NCBI GenBank assembly: GCA_015056655.1
Contig: SVFV01000020.1
Span: forward strand, 1-61,790
Direction of reading: 5' to 3'
DNA from: Butyrivibrio sp.
Lineage (GTDB): Bacteria; Bacillota; Clostridia; Lachnospirales; Lachnospiraceae
DNA: 61,790 nt
Within the stretch, counting starts at the first letter, position 1. Every line of letters begins with the position of its first letter. Positions 54,720 to 61,790 of this stretch are shown here, piece after piece. Made by a program: the position numbers and the translations under genes. The notes under the pieces were generated by a model. The model saw only the letters and a program-made list of their open reading frames with translations. It was not told the DNA's origin and made no database searches.

Positions 54720-56495
54720 TTATGGCATCTGACCCGGGAAGCCGCCTGGCATATTATCAAAGCTTGGCATCTGGTCCATGTTCCCAGGGAATCCGTTTTC
54801 AAAGTCTCCATTCTCCATGTTTTCAGGATCAAATTCCATGTCGTTATCTGAACCAGATTCAGTAGAATCCCTAAGTTCGCTTTCACTTGCGCCAACCCTA
54901 CTCTTTATGTAGACCTCATCACCCTCTGAAAGTCCTTCCTTTATCTCTATGCTTGAGCCATTAGAAAAGCCTGTCTCCACCGCTTTTTTAGTGTATTCAT
55001 TGCCAGATTTTACATATACATATGCCTGATCATCCTCGTAAATTACTGCCTGCTTGGATACGTACAAAACATTCGATACAGAATCAGTCACAAAGGTAAC
55101 ATCAGCAGTCATGCCTCCATATAAAGTACTTGTGTCACCCAGAATTTCAATTGTGACAGGATAACTTACTGTAGTTGTATGATTATCAGAAACGGATGTT
55201 GTAATTGCGCTTACTTTTCCATCCCATGTCTTGTCATCATATGCTGAAAATTTGAGAGTTACGCTATCCCCTACCTTGACTGAAGTAATATCCTCTTCTG
55301 AAACATCTATCGATACTGAAAAAGCATCCTCTTTTGCATAAGAGACCATTGCACCAGTCTCTTTTAATTCGTCGCCGGCTTCATAATTAACCGCTGTAAC
55401 TATGCCCGAACCATTTGCATATATAATCCCATCATCCCCCACAAAATCAGTAAATGCATTCAGATTAGTCTCTGCCTCGTCAAGATCTGTCTGAGCTTCC
55501 TGCACTGCTTCCTCAAGCGAGTTCACAGAATATGTGTATACATCCTCTGCCATCTGCCCATTTGAAACAGATGAATTGTATGTGTTCTCTGCTTCTTTTT
55601 CCTTTACAGCAAGTGCTGCCTGGGCCTGAGAAAGAGATGTCTGATCCTCTGCTATTTTTTTCTGATCATCTTCTATCTGCTCCTGCATTTCTTCCATCTG
55701 ATCTTTGATCTTGTCATACGCTTCCTGAGCTTCATTTAGTGATTTCGTATTCGCTGTATATGCACCATAATTCTGTACATCATCAGAATCATTAAATGTA
55801 TTCTGCGCAGCCACCAGTTCTAGGTATGCGTCATTTAGTGAATCCAAAAGGTCCTCATCAGCAAGATCAGCCTGAAGGTCCTCTATCTCAGCAGTTAGGG
55901 CTTCTATCTCACCCGAAAGCCCTGATATTTCTGCTTTAAGCCTCGACACTGTCGCATTATATAAAGTTGATGCATCAGATGCGGTAACATTAGTCTCCTT
56001 CTTTGTATTCTCTGCCTGAAGCACACCGATGTTATACTCTTCCTTTGCTTCAGCCAAAGCTATCTTCGCTTCCGCCTGATTAGATTCCAGAAGTCTTCTC
56101 ACAGAAGCCACAGAAGAATCACTTAGTTTAAACAGTGCTTCTCCTTCAGTTATTCTTTGTCCCTGACTGACATAAACCTCTTCTATTTCAAGGTTCTTTG
56201 AGGTTTCTTCCTCATCCTCGTCGTCATCATCGTCGTCTTCATCATCATCTTCAATGGTCAGGTTATAATCCAGTTCCGAAGCATCAAGAGTTACCGTTCC
56301 ACTCTCCTCAATTCCAAGTACTATATCTCCTCTTTCAACCTTTGTTTCCTTATATATATAATTGTCCTTTGAAAGCCTTGGTACGATCAAAAGCTGATAG
56401 ACTGCAAGTGCTATAACCGCCAGAGAAATCAGCATTATAAAAATAAATCTGGTAAGAAATTTTCTGTTTTTCAACTTCTTCTTAATTATTTCCAC
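54720..56495 (-). CDS. Membrane-fusion (HlyD/MacA-type) protein 2
   Basis: A 591-residue adaptor with one N-terminal membrane helix, barrel-sandwich domain, coiled-coil hairpin and C-terminal 'GGMTADVTFVTDSVSNVLYV' domain. At the position equivalent to the insert in protein 3 it has a poly-acidic run ('IEDDDEDDDDDDEDEEE'), then 'LEIEEVYVSQGQRITEGE'. The last ~60 residues are a Gly/Met/Pro/Asn tail ending 'NMPGGFPGQMP'. I chose GTG at 56495 because AGGAGG sits nine bases before it; an ATG at 56516 has no site. The start lies inside the end of the upstream adaptor gene, so translation is coupled. Confidence 0.88.
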   Translation of the reverse strand: MEIIKKKLKNRKFLTRFIFIMLISLAVIALAVYQLLIVPRLSKDNYIYKETKVERGDIVLGIEESGTVTLDASELDYNLTIEDDDEDDDDDDEDEEETSKNLEIEEVYVSQGQRITEGEALFKLSDSSVASVRRLLESNQAEAKIALAEAKEEYNIGVLQAENTKKETNVTASDASTLYNATVSRLKAEISGLSGEIEALTAEIEDLQADLADEDLLDSLNDAYLELVAAQNTFNDSDDVQNYGAYTANTKSLNEAQEAYDKIKDQMEEMQEQIEDDQKKIAEDQTSLSQAQAALAVKEKEAENTYNSSVSNGQMAEDVYTYSVNSLEEAVQEAQTDLDEAETNLNAFTDFVGDDGIIYANGSGIVTAVNYEAGDELKETGAMVSYAKEDAFSVSIDVSEEDITSVKVGDSVTLKFSAYDDKTWDGKVSAITTSVSDNHTTTVSYPVTIEILGDTSTLYGGMTADVTFVTDSVSNVLYVSKQAVIYEDDQAYVYVKSGNEYTKKAVETGFSNGSSIEIKEGLSEGDEVYIKSRVGASESELRDSTESGSDNDMEFDPENMENGDFENGFPGNMDQMPSFDNMPGGFPGQMP

Positions 56496-58029
56496 CTTGC
56501 TTTTCCTCCTTGGCATCCTTAAACATTACTGTGGCAGTAAGATTCTGTGACAGTTCAGATACATCTCCCTGAAGTTCTACTGTAACCGTATATGTGACTG
56601 ATGACCTGCTACTTGATGATGTATTGGGATTGATTGCCGTAATAACACCTTCATAATTGTCATAGTCTTCGAACATAACCGTTGCACTCTGTCCTACAGT
56701 CAGGCTTGCTATATCATCCTGAGAAACAGATGCAGAAACTGATATCTTACTTTCATCCGTGTATGCAATCACAAGTCCATCAGCAGTCAACGTTCCACCC
56801 TTTGACGCAGCAACCATCATGATAGTTCCAGCTGTTGAAGTGTACATATAACCATCACTTATCGACTCATTAAAGGCAGTCAGATTATCATCCGCATCAT
56901 CCATTGCGTCCTTTAATGTCGCAAGATCTTCCTCTGCTTTTTCTACCGCAGTGTTATAGGTATCTTCCGCTATACCACTTTGAGCTACTGTCTCAGTTTT
57001 GGTTGAATTTGCAGCTGCGACTGCTTCGTCATATTCTACCTGCGCCTGGGCAAGCTGAGCCTTTAAGCTCTCAAGGGTTGCCGTTTCCTTAGCGATATTT
57101 GTAGATGCTTTCCTTTTTGCCTTCTCGTAGTTCTCAAGAGCCGTATCATACTCTTCCTGTTCTTCATCCACCTCCTTGGTGAAATCCTCGTAAAGTGTAA
57201 GTTTATCGTTTTTTCCAAAACCTTCAGAGAGCTCTTCAATGTCCCATTCCTCATATAGCTGCATCAGCAAAGTGAAATTCTTGTAAAGCTCATCCTTTAG
57301 ATTTTCAATATCATAGTAGGTATAGTAATAATCATTCTCATTTGAAGCTGTATACTCATCTACAAGCGCCTGCTGATCTTCCACCTGGCTCTTAAGTTCA
57401 GCGACCTTCTCTGCCTTTTCCTGTACTTCATTCTGATAGTCGATATCTGCATACGCAGAGTTTACTGATGCCTGATCGTAGGTTCCCTTTGCAGAGATCA
57501 GTGACTCCTCATAATCAACGAGTCCTAATCTATATGCGTACTCAGCTGATTTTGCCTCCTGCTCAAGTTCTTTTCTTGCAGCTTCAAGGCTCTCATCTGA
57601 TATCTTCAATATTGCAGTACCCTTTTCAACCTCGTCTCCGTTATTTAAATAAACCTCTTCGATCTCAAGGCTGGTATCCAGACTGTCAACGTCAAAGGTT
57701 TCGTCAACCATTCCCACTGTTGTAGTTCCAGTAGCAGTGACAACATCACCCATGTTCGTCATATCTGGTCTGTTCATGCCATTCTTGGTAAAATCAAGTG
57801 TTTTTTTCCTTCCAAATAAATAAGCGCCACCCAGTCCAGAAACTATGATGACGACTATAAGCGCACATATTCCTATTCTTTTTGGTATACTCATTCGCTT
57901 AATAGCTCGTACAATCTTAGCCGGCAGCTTAATGCCGTTTTTTCTGTCTTCTCTTTTTTGTCTGTCTCTCTCTTCCAGCCGTACAAGCCGTCTTTCCCTG
58001 TTTGTCTCAAGTATTTCCTTTAAGCCCAT
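56482..58029 (-). CDS. Membrane-fusion (HlyD/MacA-type) protein 1
   Basis: First gene of the pump operon, 515 residues. A basic cytoplasmic start (1-55) and a membrane helix ('IGICALIVVIIVSGLGGAYL') precede the barrel with 'LEIEEVYLNNGDEVEKGTAI', a long coiled-coil hairpin (about 150-370) and a C-terminal 'NLTATVMFKDAKEE'. No low-complexity insert is present at the site where proteins 2 and 3 carry one. The ATG at 58029 has CGGAGGAAATCTC before it and is preferred over an upstream ATG. Confidence 0.9.
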   Translation of the reverse strand: MGLKEILETNRERRLVRLEERDRQKREDRKNGIKLPAKIVRAIKRMSIPKRIGICALIVVIIVSGLGGAYLFGRKKTLDFTKNGMNRPDMTNMGDVVTATGTTTVGMVDETFDVDSLDTSLEIEEVYLNNGDEVEKGTAILKISDESLEAARKELEQEAKSAEYAYRLGLVDYEESLISAKGTYDQASVNSAYADIDYQNEVQEKAEKVAELKSQVEDQQALVDEYTASNENDYYYTYYDIENLKDELYKNFTLLMQLYEEWDIEELSEGFGKNDKLTLYEDFTKEVDEEQEEYDTALENYEKAKRKASTNIAKETATLESLKAQLAQAQVEYDEAVAAANSTKTETVAQSGIAEDTYNTAVEKAEEDLATLKDAMDDADDNLTAFNESISDGYMYTSTAGTIMMVAASKGGTLTADGLVIAYTDESKISVSASVSQDDIASLTVGQSATVMFEDYDNYEGVITAINPNTSSSSRSSVTYTVTVELQGDVSELSQNLTATVMFKDAKEEKQGGNN

Positions 58030-58185
58030 GAGATTTCCTCCGAAATAATATTTCATACACCATATATACTTTGCCGAAGAAACCTAAAATGAAACTAAAA
58101 ATACTTGTGTTCAAACTGTGAATTATGTAAAATAACTAAGATTATTTATTAAAGCCGCATTTGGTCTGGGTTTCCAAAAAGCTCT
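58030..58185. other. Intergenic between pump operon and rpsT promoter
   Basis: Divergent spacer of about 155 bases. The pump promoter must be here on the minus strand, but no well-spaced sigma-A site was found. Confidence 0.4.
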
Positions 58186-58214
58186 TGACATAAAGGCATT
58201 AAACAACTACAATA
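58186..58214 (+). promoter_or_regulatory. rpsT promoter
   Basis: TTGACA, 17 bases, TACAAT: a near-perfect sigma-A promoter. It gives a leader of about 90 bases before rpsT. Confidence 0.88.
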
Positions 58215-58311
58215 TTTGGGTGTATGTGGCATTGACTGTCCGTGTCCGGTTTCATAGCCATATCACCTAACATCGTTTCAAATTTATATTCAGTAACATA
58301 CGGAGGATATT

Positions 58312-58575
58312 ATGGCTAACATTAAATCTGCCAAGAAGAGAATTCTTACAAATCAGAAGAAGGCTGCTAGAAATCAGGCTATCAAGTCTGGTGTTAAGAC
58401 AGAGATCAAGAAGGTAAGAGCTGCAATCGAAGCTGGTAACAAGGAAGAGGCTGTTAAGGCACTTCTTGCTGCTACATCTGCTATCGACAAGGCTGAGTCA
58501 AAGGACGTATTCAAGAAGAATACTGCTTCAAGAAAAGTTTCTCGTCTTGCTCAGGCTGTTAACAAGCTTGCATAA
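58312..58575 (+). CDS. rpsT: 30S ribosomal protein bS20
   Basis: 87 residues, the normal length of S20. 'MANIKSAKKRILTNQKKAAR' and 'NTASRKVSRLAQAVNKLA' are the conserved N- and C-terminal helices; the protein binds 16S rRNA in the body of the small subunit. Ribosome site CGGAGG. Codon use is strongly biased as expected for a ribosomal gene. Confidence 0.98.
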   Translation: MANIKSAKKRILTNQKKAARNQAIKSGVKTEIKKVRAAIEAGNKEEAVKALLAATSAIDKAESKDVFKKNTASRKVSRLAQAVNKLA

Positions 58576-58587
58576 GAAAAATATATC

Positions 58588-58620
58588 AGAGGCTGTGGAA
58601 TTATCCACAGCCTCTTTTTT
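58588..58620 (+). terminator. rpsT terminator
   Basis: AGAGGCTGTGGA and TCCACAGCCTCT form a perfect 12-bp stem around ATTA, followed by TTTTTTT. Confidence 0.95.
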
Positions 58621-58622
58621 TG

Positions 58623-58651
58623 TTGTCATGACAGCCAATGAATGTTAAAAT
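58623..58651 (+). promoter_or_regulatory. Promoter of the 508-residue secreted protein
   Basis: TTGTCA, 17 bases, TAAAAT, about 50 bases before the ATG, placed directly after the rpsT terminator. Confidence 0.7.
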
Positions 58652-58700
58652 CTAATCTGTTGTACAAAGAAAACTAAATAGTAAAACGGAGGAAAATCAA

Positions 58701-60227
58701 ATGGGGAACTTTTCTAAACTCGGCGCGATTGCTATGGCATTTGCGCTATCCGTCATGTTCATGACACCAACTACAGTAAAGGCTTATCAGGCTCATGATT
58801 ACTCACATGGAACTACATCTGTAATAGATTCTAATGTCACTACAGTTAAAGTGTCTGGTTCAGCCCCTTGCTATGATGCAGCTGGTAAATATGATAAGGA
58901 TGCAAGAAGCAAAGCATCTATCAATGCATGGTTAGCAGCTACACAGAAAGGCATCGCTACAGTTGGAAGCGCATATAATTATTACACATATTTTGGCGTA
59001 ACTAACCCTACTACATCAGAGGATGAGTATACTTATTTTTCACTCAACGAGGCCTACAGATGCAGTTCTACTTCAGATACAACAGGCTCAGGCAAAGATC
59101 TGACTGTTAATGTTTATCTCACATTTACAAAGACTGAGTACAAGAACAGCATTACAGGTGAAAAATCCTATTCATCAAAGGATTTAACAGGTTCTACTAA
59201 GTACGTTGGAGATAATTCCATTCCCACAAAGGCTACTGTATATACAGGTGACTATGAAAGCATCTATGTTTATCTTGGTTCAGGTAATGTAAATATCAAG
59301 CATTTAAAATCTTCTAACAAGAAGGCTGTACAGGTTAAGTCATTTGTAGAAGAAACAATTAGAACATCCAGCTACTATGATATCCACAAGGATAGCCAGG
59401 GCTACTATTATGAGCCTGACCGCGGCGCAGACAAGGTTTACGTAAGTGGCCCTGATGTAAAGGTAAATAGATCTCGTTCTGTGATCATGCTTCGTGTATT
59501 CGGCAAAAAGACAGGAAAATCTGTTATCAGCTTTGATATCGTTAACACAGAAGGCGTTAAGACTGGCTCTGCAAAGATAACTGTTGTATCTAACACAAGC
59601 AAGCCTATCGACAAAATCACATTAGGCGGAAAGTCACTTGACCAGGGCGACACCGTAGGCACAGCAGATTCAAATTACATTTACAATAAGAAGAATGTAA
59701 ATACATACTACAGATACACAACAATGAAGAATGGTAAGCTTAAGGTTACTCCTAACAAGGACTACAAGCTTGTTAGAATTCAGGTTGGTCATCTTGAAAA
59801 GTACAAGTATGACTCAAGCACAGATCCTGAGTTTGGAGATACAAACTACACCACTTCTGATGTAACAAAAACAGACAGAACTCATATAGAAACAACAAGC
59901 AGCCACAAGGCTGACTTAAATGGTGATGGCGATTATGATGATGTCGTAAATGGCATCAGCGAAAGCAGCGTTCTTTACAGATATAAGACTGTAAAAAACA
60001 ACAGCAAGATCAAGCTTTCAAAGACACCTCAATATACAAAAGAAACCTCAAGCAATTCAACAACATACAGTAATTCAAATGCTTCAGAGAACTCTTATTA
60101 TTCAAGAACAGATAACTCTAAGGGTGGTTGCCTCGCAGCTCCTACAAGTATCAGAATTACTCTTTACAACAAGATTACAAAAGATTACGAGTATGTTCAG
60201 TATGTTGTTTGGAAAAAAATAAAATAA
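58701..60227 (+). CDS. Large secreted protein of unknown function
   Basis: A 508-residue exported protein; signal peptide with probable cleavage after 'TTVKA' (residue 28). The mature protein is rich in Ser, Thr, Tyr, Lys and Asp, and looks mainly beta. About residues 165-300 resemble a bacterial Ig-like domain ('VYLGSGNVNIKHLKSSNKKA', 'VFGKKTGKSVISFDIVNTEG'). 'DLNGDGDYDD' near residue 415 is an EF-hand-like calcium loop. No LPxTG or membrane tail is present, so it is released or held non-covalently. CGGAGG precedes the ATG. It is followed by a second secreted protein in the same direction. Confidence 0.78.
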   Translation: MGNFSKLGAIAMAFALSVMFMTPTTVKAYQAHDYSHGTTSVIDSNVTTVKVSGSAPCYDAAGKYDKDARSKASINAWLAATQKGIATVGSAYNYYTYFGVTNPTTSEDEYTYFSLNEAYRCSSTSDTTGSGKDLTVNVYLTFTKTEYKNSITGEKSYSSKDLTGSTKYVGDNSIPTKATVYTGDYESIYVYLGSGNVNIKHLKSSNKKAVQVKSFVEETIRTSSYYDIHKDSQGYYYEPDRGADKVYVSGPDVKVNRSRSVIMLRVFGKKTGKSVISFDIVNTEGVKTGSAKITVVSNTSKPIDKITLGGKSLDQGDTVGTADSNYIYNKKNVNTYYRYTTMKNGKLKVTPNKDYKLVRIQVGHLEKYKYDSSTDPEFGDTNYTTSDVTKTDRTHIETTSSHKADLNGDGDYDDVVNGISESSVLYRYKTVKNNSKIKLSKTPQYTKETSSNSTTYSNSNASENSYYSRTDNSKGGCLAAPTSIRITLYNKITKDYEYVQYVVWKKIK

Positions 60228-60303
60228 TAAATATATTCACTTCTTTGTACACAACGCACATTATTGGATAGATATAACTTGAGATTTGGATGGAGGTTTA
60301 TCA

Positions 60304-61683
60304 ATGAATAAACGTTTGATAGCTATGGGACTTGCTGGAGCATTGTCAGTAACAGCTGCTCTTTCAGGCATAATCCCTACAACTTTTATTGGTAATGATG
60401 TTTCAACTGTTTACGCAAGTGTTACTACTAAGGTGACATCTGATGGCGTATCAATCAGCTTTGCGCACGAGGATCCTAGCGCATATAGCGACTATTATGT
60501 TAATAGCAATGCAAAATCTACTATAGGAATTAATGAGCAGAGAGCTGCCATCGTCAGCGGTGGAATCACAACTGCAACAACAGATAGTGATGCTACAGCA
60601 AAATATATTGACGAGTATGGTCGCACTCAGACAAGAAACACAACCTATACATACAGAAAGCTTGCTTTAGCAGATTTTACAGACTGGAAGAGCTCAAATA
60701 CTAAGGTTGCTACTGTTGCAAATGGTGTTGTAACAGGAGTATCAGAAGGATACTCCAGAATAACTGCTTCCTATAGCTGGGTAGATGAAACTGGTGCTAC
60801 AAAGACAAATACAGTCGGTGCATACATTTATGTTAAAGAGTTACCTGCTTTTGAATATGAGGTAAATGAAGTAATTGATCTTTATGTGGGTGATTCATAT
60901 ACAATGGGTGCTCCTGTTTTAGCAAAGGGAACAACTTATGATCCCAGTACCCTTTCATACTATCCTAGTTACCTTGGACCTCAGACTAAATATGATGAGA
61001 AGACCAAGATTGGTACTGGTGCATACGCTACATACGATGGAAACACAAATACTATAACAGCTAATGCTTGTGGTAGCGCTACTGTTCGTATTTACGCAAG
61101 AGATGATAAAAGACGCAGCTTCTATTGGACATACACCTTCCATATTATCAACAGAGTTGGCTCTGTAGTTACAGATGATTATGGCAAGGCACAGTATAGA
61201 ATCCTTCCCAATGCTTCAGATTCTACAAGATCTTACAGAGTAGCTTTTGTTGGATTTATTAACACTCCTAAAAAAGCTGTAGTACCTCACACTGCTGTAA
61301 TTGGAAAGCGTTCATACGAAGTAGCTGAAATCGCTGAAAATGCATTTAATGGTAAGGGCGTTACTTCTGTAAGACTTCCTTCTACAATTAAGAAGATTGG
61401 AAAGAATGCATTCCATAACTGCAAAAAGCTTACAAGCCTTGACCTTTCAGATACAGAAGTTACAAAGCTTGATGATGGCGCCATTTCAGGCTGCAAAAAG
61501 CTCAAAGAGCTCATCATCAACGGAAACAAGCTTAAGAAATTTGGCAAAAAATCTGTATCCGTTTCCAGCAAGACAAAGATTTATGTTGAAGCTTCTTCTC
61601 ACAAGGTATACAAGAACACCGTAAAAAAGATTAAGGCTAAAAAGGTCGGCGGAAGCAAGGCTTCATTTGTTGAGCAGGACTAA
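60304..61683 (+). CDS. Secreted protein with BIG2-like and BspA-type leucine-rich repeats
   Basis: A 459-residue exported protein; start at 60304 is chosen because GGAGGTTTATCA precedes it. Signal peptide ends near 'TVYA-SVT'. Residues about 115-185 are a BIG2-like Ig domain ('WKSSNTKVATVANGVVTGVS', 'GYSRITASY'). Residues about 310-430 carry BspA/LRR_5-type repeats ('IAENAFNGKGVTSVRLPSTI', 'IGKNAFHNCKKLTSLDLSD', 'LDDGAISGCKKLKELII'). Such proteins mediate surface adhesion or binding. It ends 30 bases before the group II intron and its terminator is not visible. Confidence 0.85.
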   Translation: MNKRLIAMGLAGALSVTAALSGIIPTTFIGNDVSTVYASVTTKVTSDGVSISFAHEDPSAYSDYYVNSNAKSTIGINEQRAAIVSGGITTATTDSDATAKYIDEYGRTQTRNTTYTYRKLALADFTDWKSSNTKVATVANGVVTGVSEGYSRITASYSWVDETGATKTNTVGAYIYVKELPAFEYEVNEVIDLYVGDSYTMGAPVLAKGTTYDPSTLSYYPSYLGPQTKYDEKTKIGTGAYATYDGNTNTITANACGSATVRIYARDDKRRSFYWTYTFHIINRVGSVVTDDYGKAQYRILPNASDSTRSYRVAFVGFINTPKKAVVPHTAVIGKRSYEVAEIAENAFNGKGVTSVRLPSTIKKIGKNAFHNCKKLTSLDLSDTEVTKLDDGAISGCKKLKELIINGNKLKKFGKKSVSVSSKTKIYVEASSHKVYKNTVKKIKAKKVGGSKASFVEQD

Positions 61684-61714
61684 TTCAAAATAAGCTAATA
61701 TGAGCCGTCAGGCG

Positions 61715-61790
61715 ATTGAGTAGGAGGGAGTGATTAGCTCCCGTCCTCTCACAGCACCGTACGTACCGTTCGGTATACGGCGCTTTCAAT
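61715..61790 (-). mobile_element. 3' end of a group II intron (domains V and VI)
   Basis: On the minus strand 61784-61753 folds as domain V: AGCGCCGTA pairs with TACGGTGCT, a 2-base CG bulge lies on the 3' side, and TACC/GGTA is capped by GAAC; the AGC triad starts the helix. Next comes domain VI (61752-61715): GAG-AGGA-GGGAG faces CTCCC-TCCT-A-CTC with a bulged A, and the intron would end ACTCAAT. The intron body and any reverse transcriptase lie beyond the window. The 3' exon starts at 61714. Confidence 0.75.

Noticed and set aside
58215..58311. Possible riboswitch or S20 autoregulatory leader
   Set aside because: The ~90-base rpsT leader shows no strong stem or known consensus that I could identify, so I left it as plain leader.
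1..61790. CRISPR arrays, tRNA and rRNA genes
   Set aside because: I looked for regularly spaced direct repeats, cloverleaf folds and rRNA motifs and saw none I could support.

Overview
The window looks like part of the chromosome of a fibrolytic anaerobic Firmicute of the family Lachnospiraceae, most like Butyrivibrio or Pseudobutyrivibrio. Evidence for this is the moderately low GC, strong GGAGG ribosome sites, secreted glycoside hydrolases with acidic Ala/Glu or Asp/Glu linkers, sugar ABC importers without their own ATPase, and GPH symporter/AraC sugar loci. The genus is an inference from style; no rRNA is present.

Layout. 0.1-2.7 kb: a minus-strand operon for a DUF2798-like membrane protein, an ion-transporter (ArsB/NhaD type) permease and a cytidylate-kinase-like protein. 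2.7-4.3 kb: an IS91-family element with an HUH transposase and a 54-residue acidic accessory ORF. 4.3-8.3 kb: an eroded island (GIY-YIG protein, PLD remnant, AlbA_2/Schlafen-type protein, GNAT and DUF3800 fragments) flanked by two direct copies of the first ten codons of a low-molecular-weight phosphotyrosine phosphatase gene. 8.4-17.9 kb: a glycan locus with an isomerase/epimerase, GH1, GH78, GH2, a GPH symporter and a divergent AraC regulator. 18-19.5 kb: a DinB-like protein and a PD-(D/E)XK protein. 19.5-29.8 kb: a galactan locus with secreted GH53 endo-galactanase, GH35 beta-galactosidase, LacI regulator, two ABC permeases and a binding lipoprotein, with a duplicated structured repeat, strong terminators and an operator cluster. 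29.8-32.7 kb: dprA and yifB. 32.8-39.2 kb: a heterodimeric ABC exporter co-transcribed with a CapA-like protein and a GH3-type acyl-acid amido synthetase. 39.4-42.2 kb: pilT and a dicarboxylate symporter fused to an extra N-terminal domain. 42.4-50.2 kb: secreted proteins, hemW-lepA, a frameshifted EamA transporter and free-Met-sulfoxide reductase. 50.4-58.0 kb: a six-gene MacB-type ABC operon with three different membrane-fusion proteins. 58.2-61.7 kb: rpsT and two secreted proteins, the second with Ig-like and leucine-rich repeats. The right edge cuts into the 3' end (domains V and VI) of a group II intron on the minus strand.

How it works together. The galactan locus reads as a pathway: GH53 cuts pectic galactan at the surface, the lipoprotein and permeases import oligosaccharides (using a shared ATPase encoded elsewhere), GH35 releases galactose, and LacI controls the set. 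The GH78/GH2/GH1 locus would handle rhamnosylated or galactosylated side chains imported by the symporter. The most promising less-described units are the amido-synthetase/CapA/ABC-exporter operon, the three-adaptor pump, the covarying structured repeat in the galactan operon, and the phosphatase-stub repeats bounding the island.
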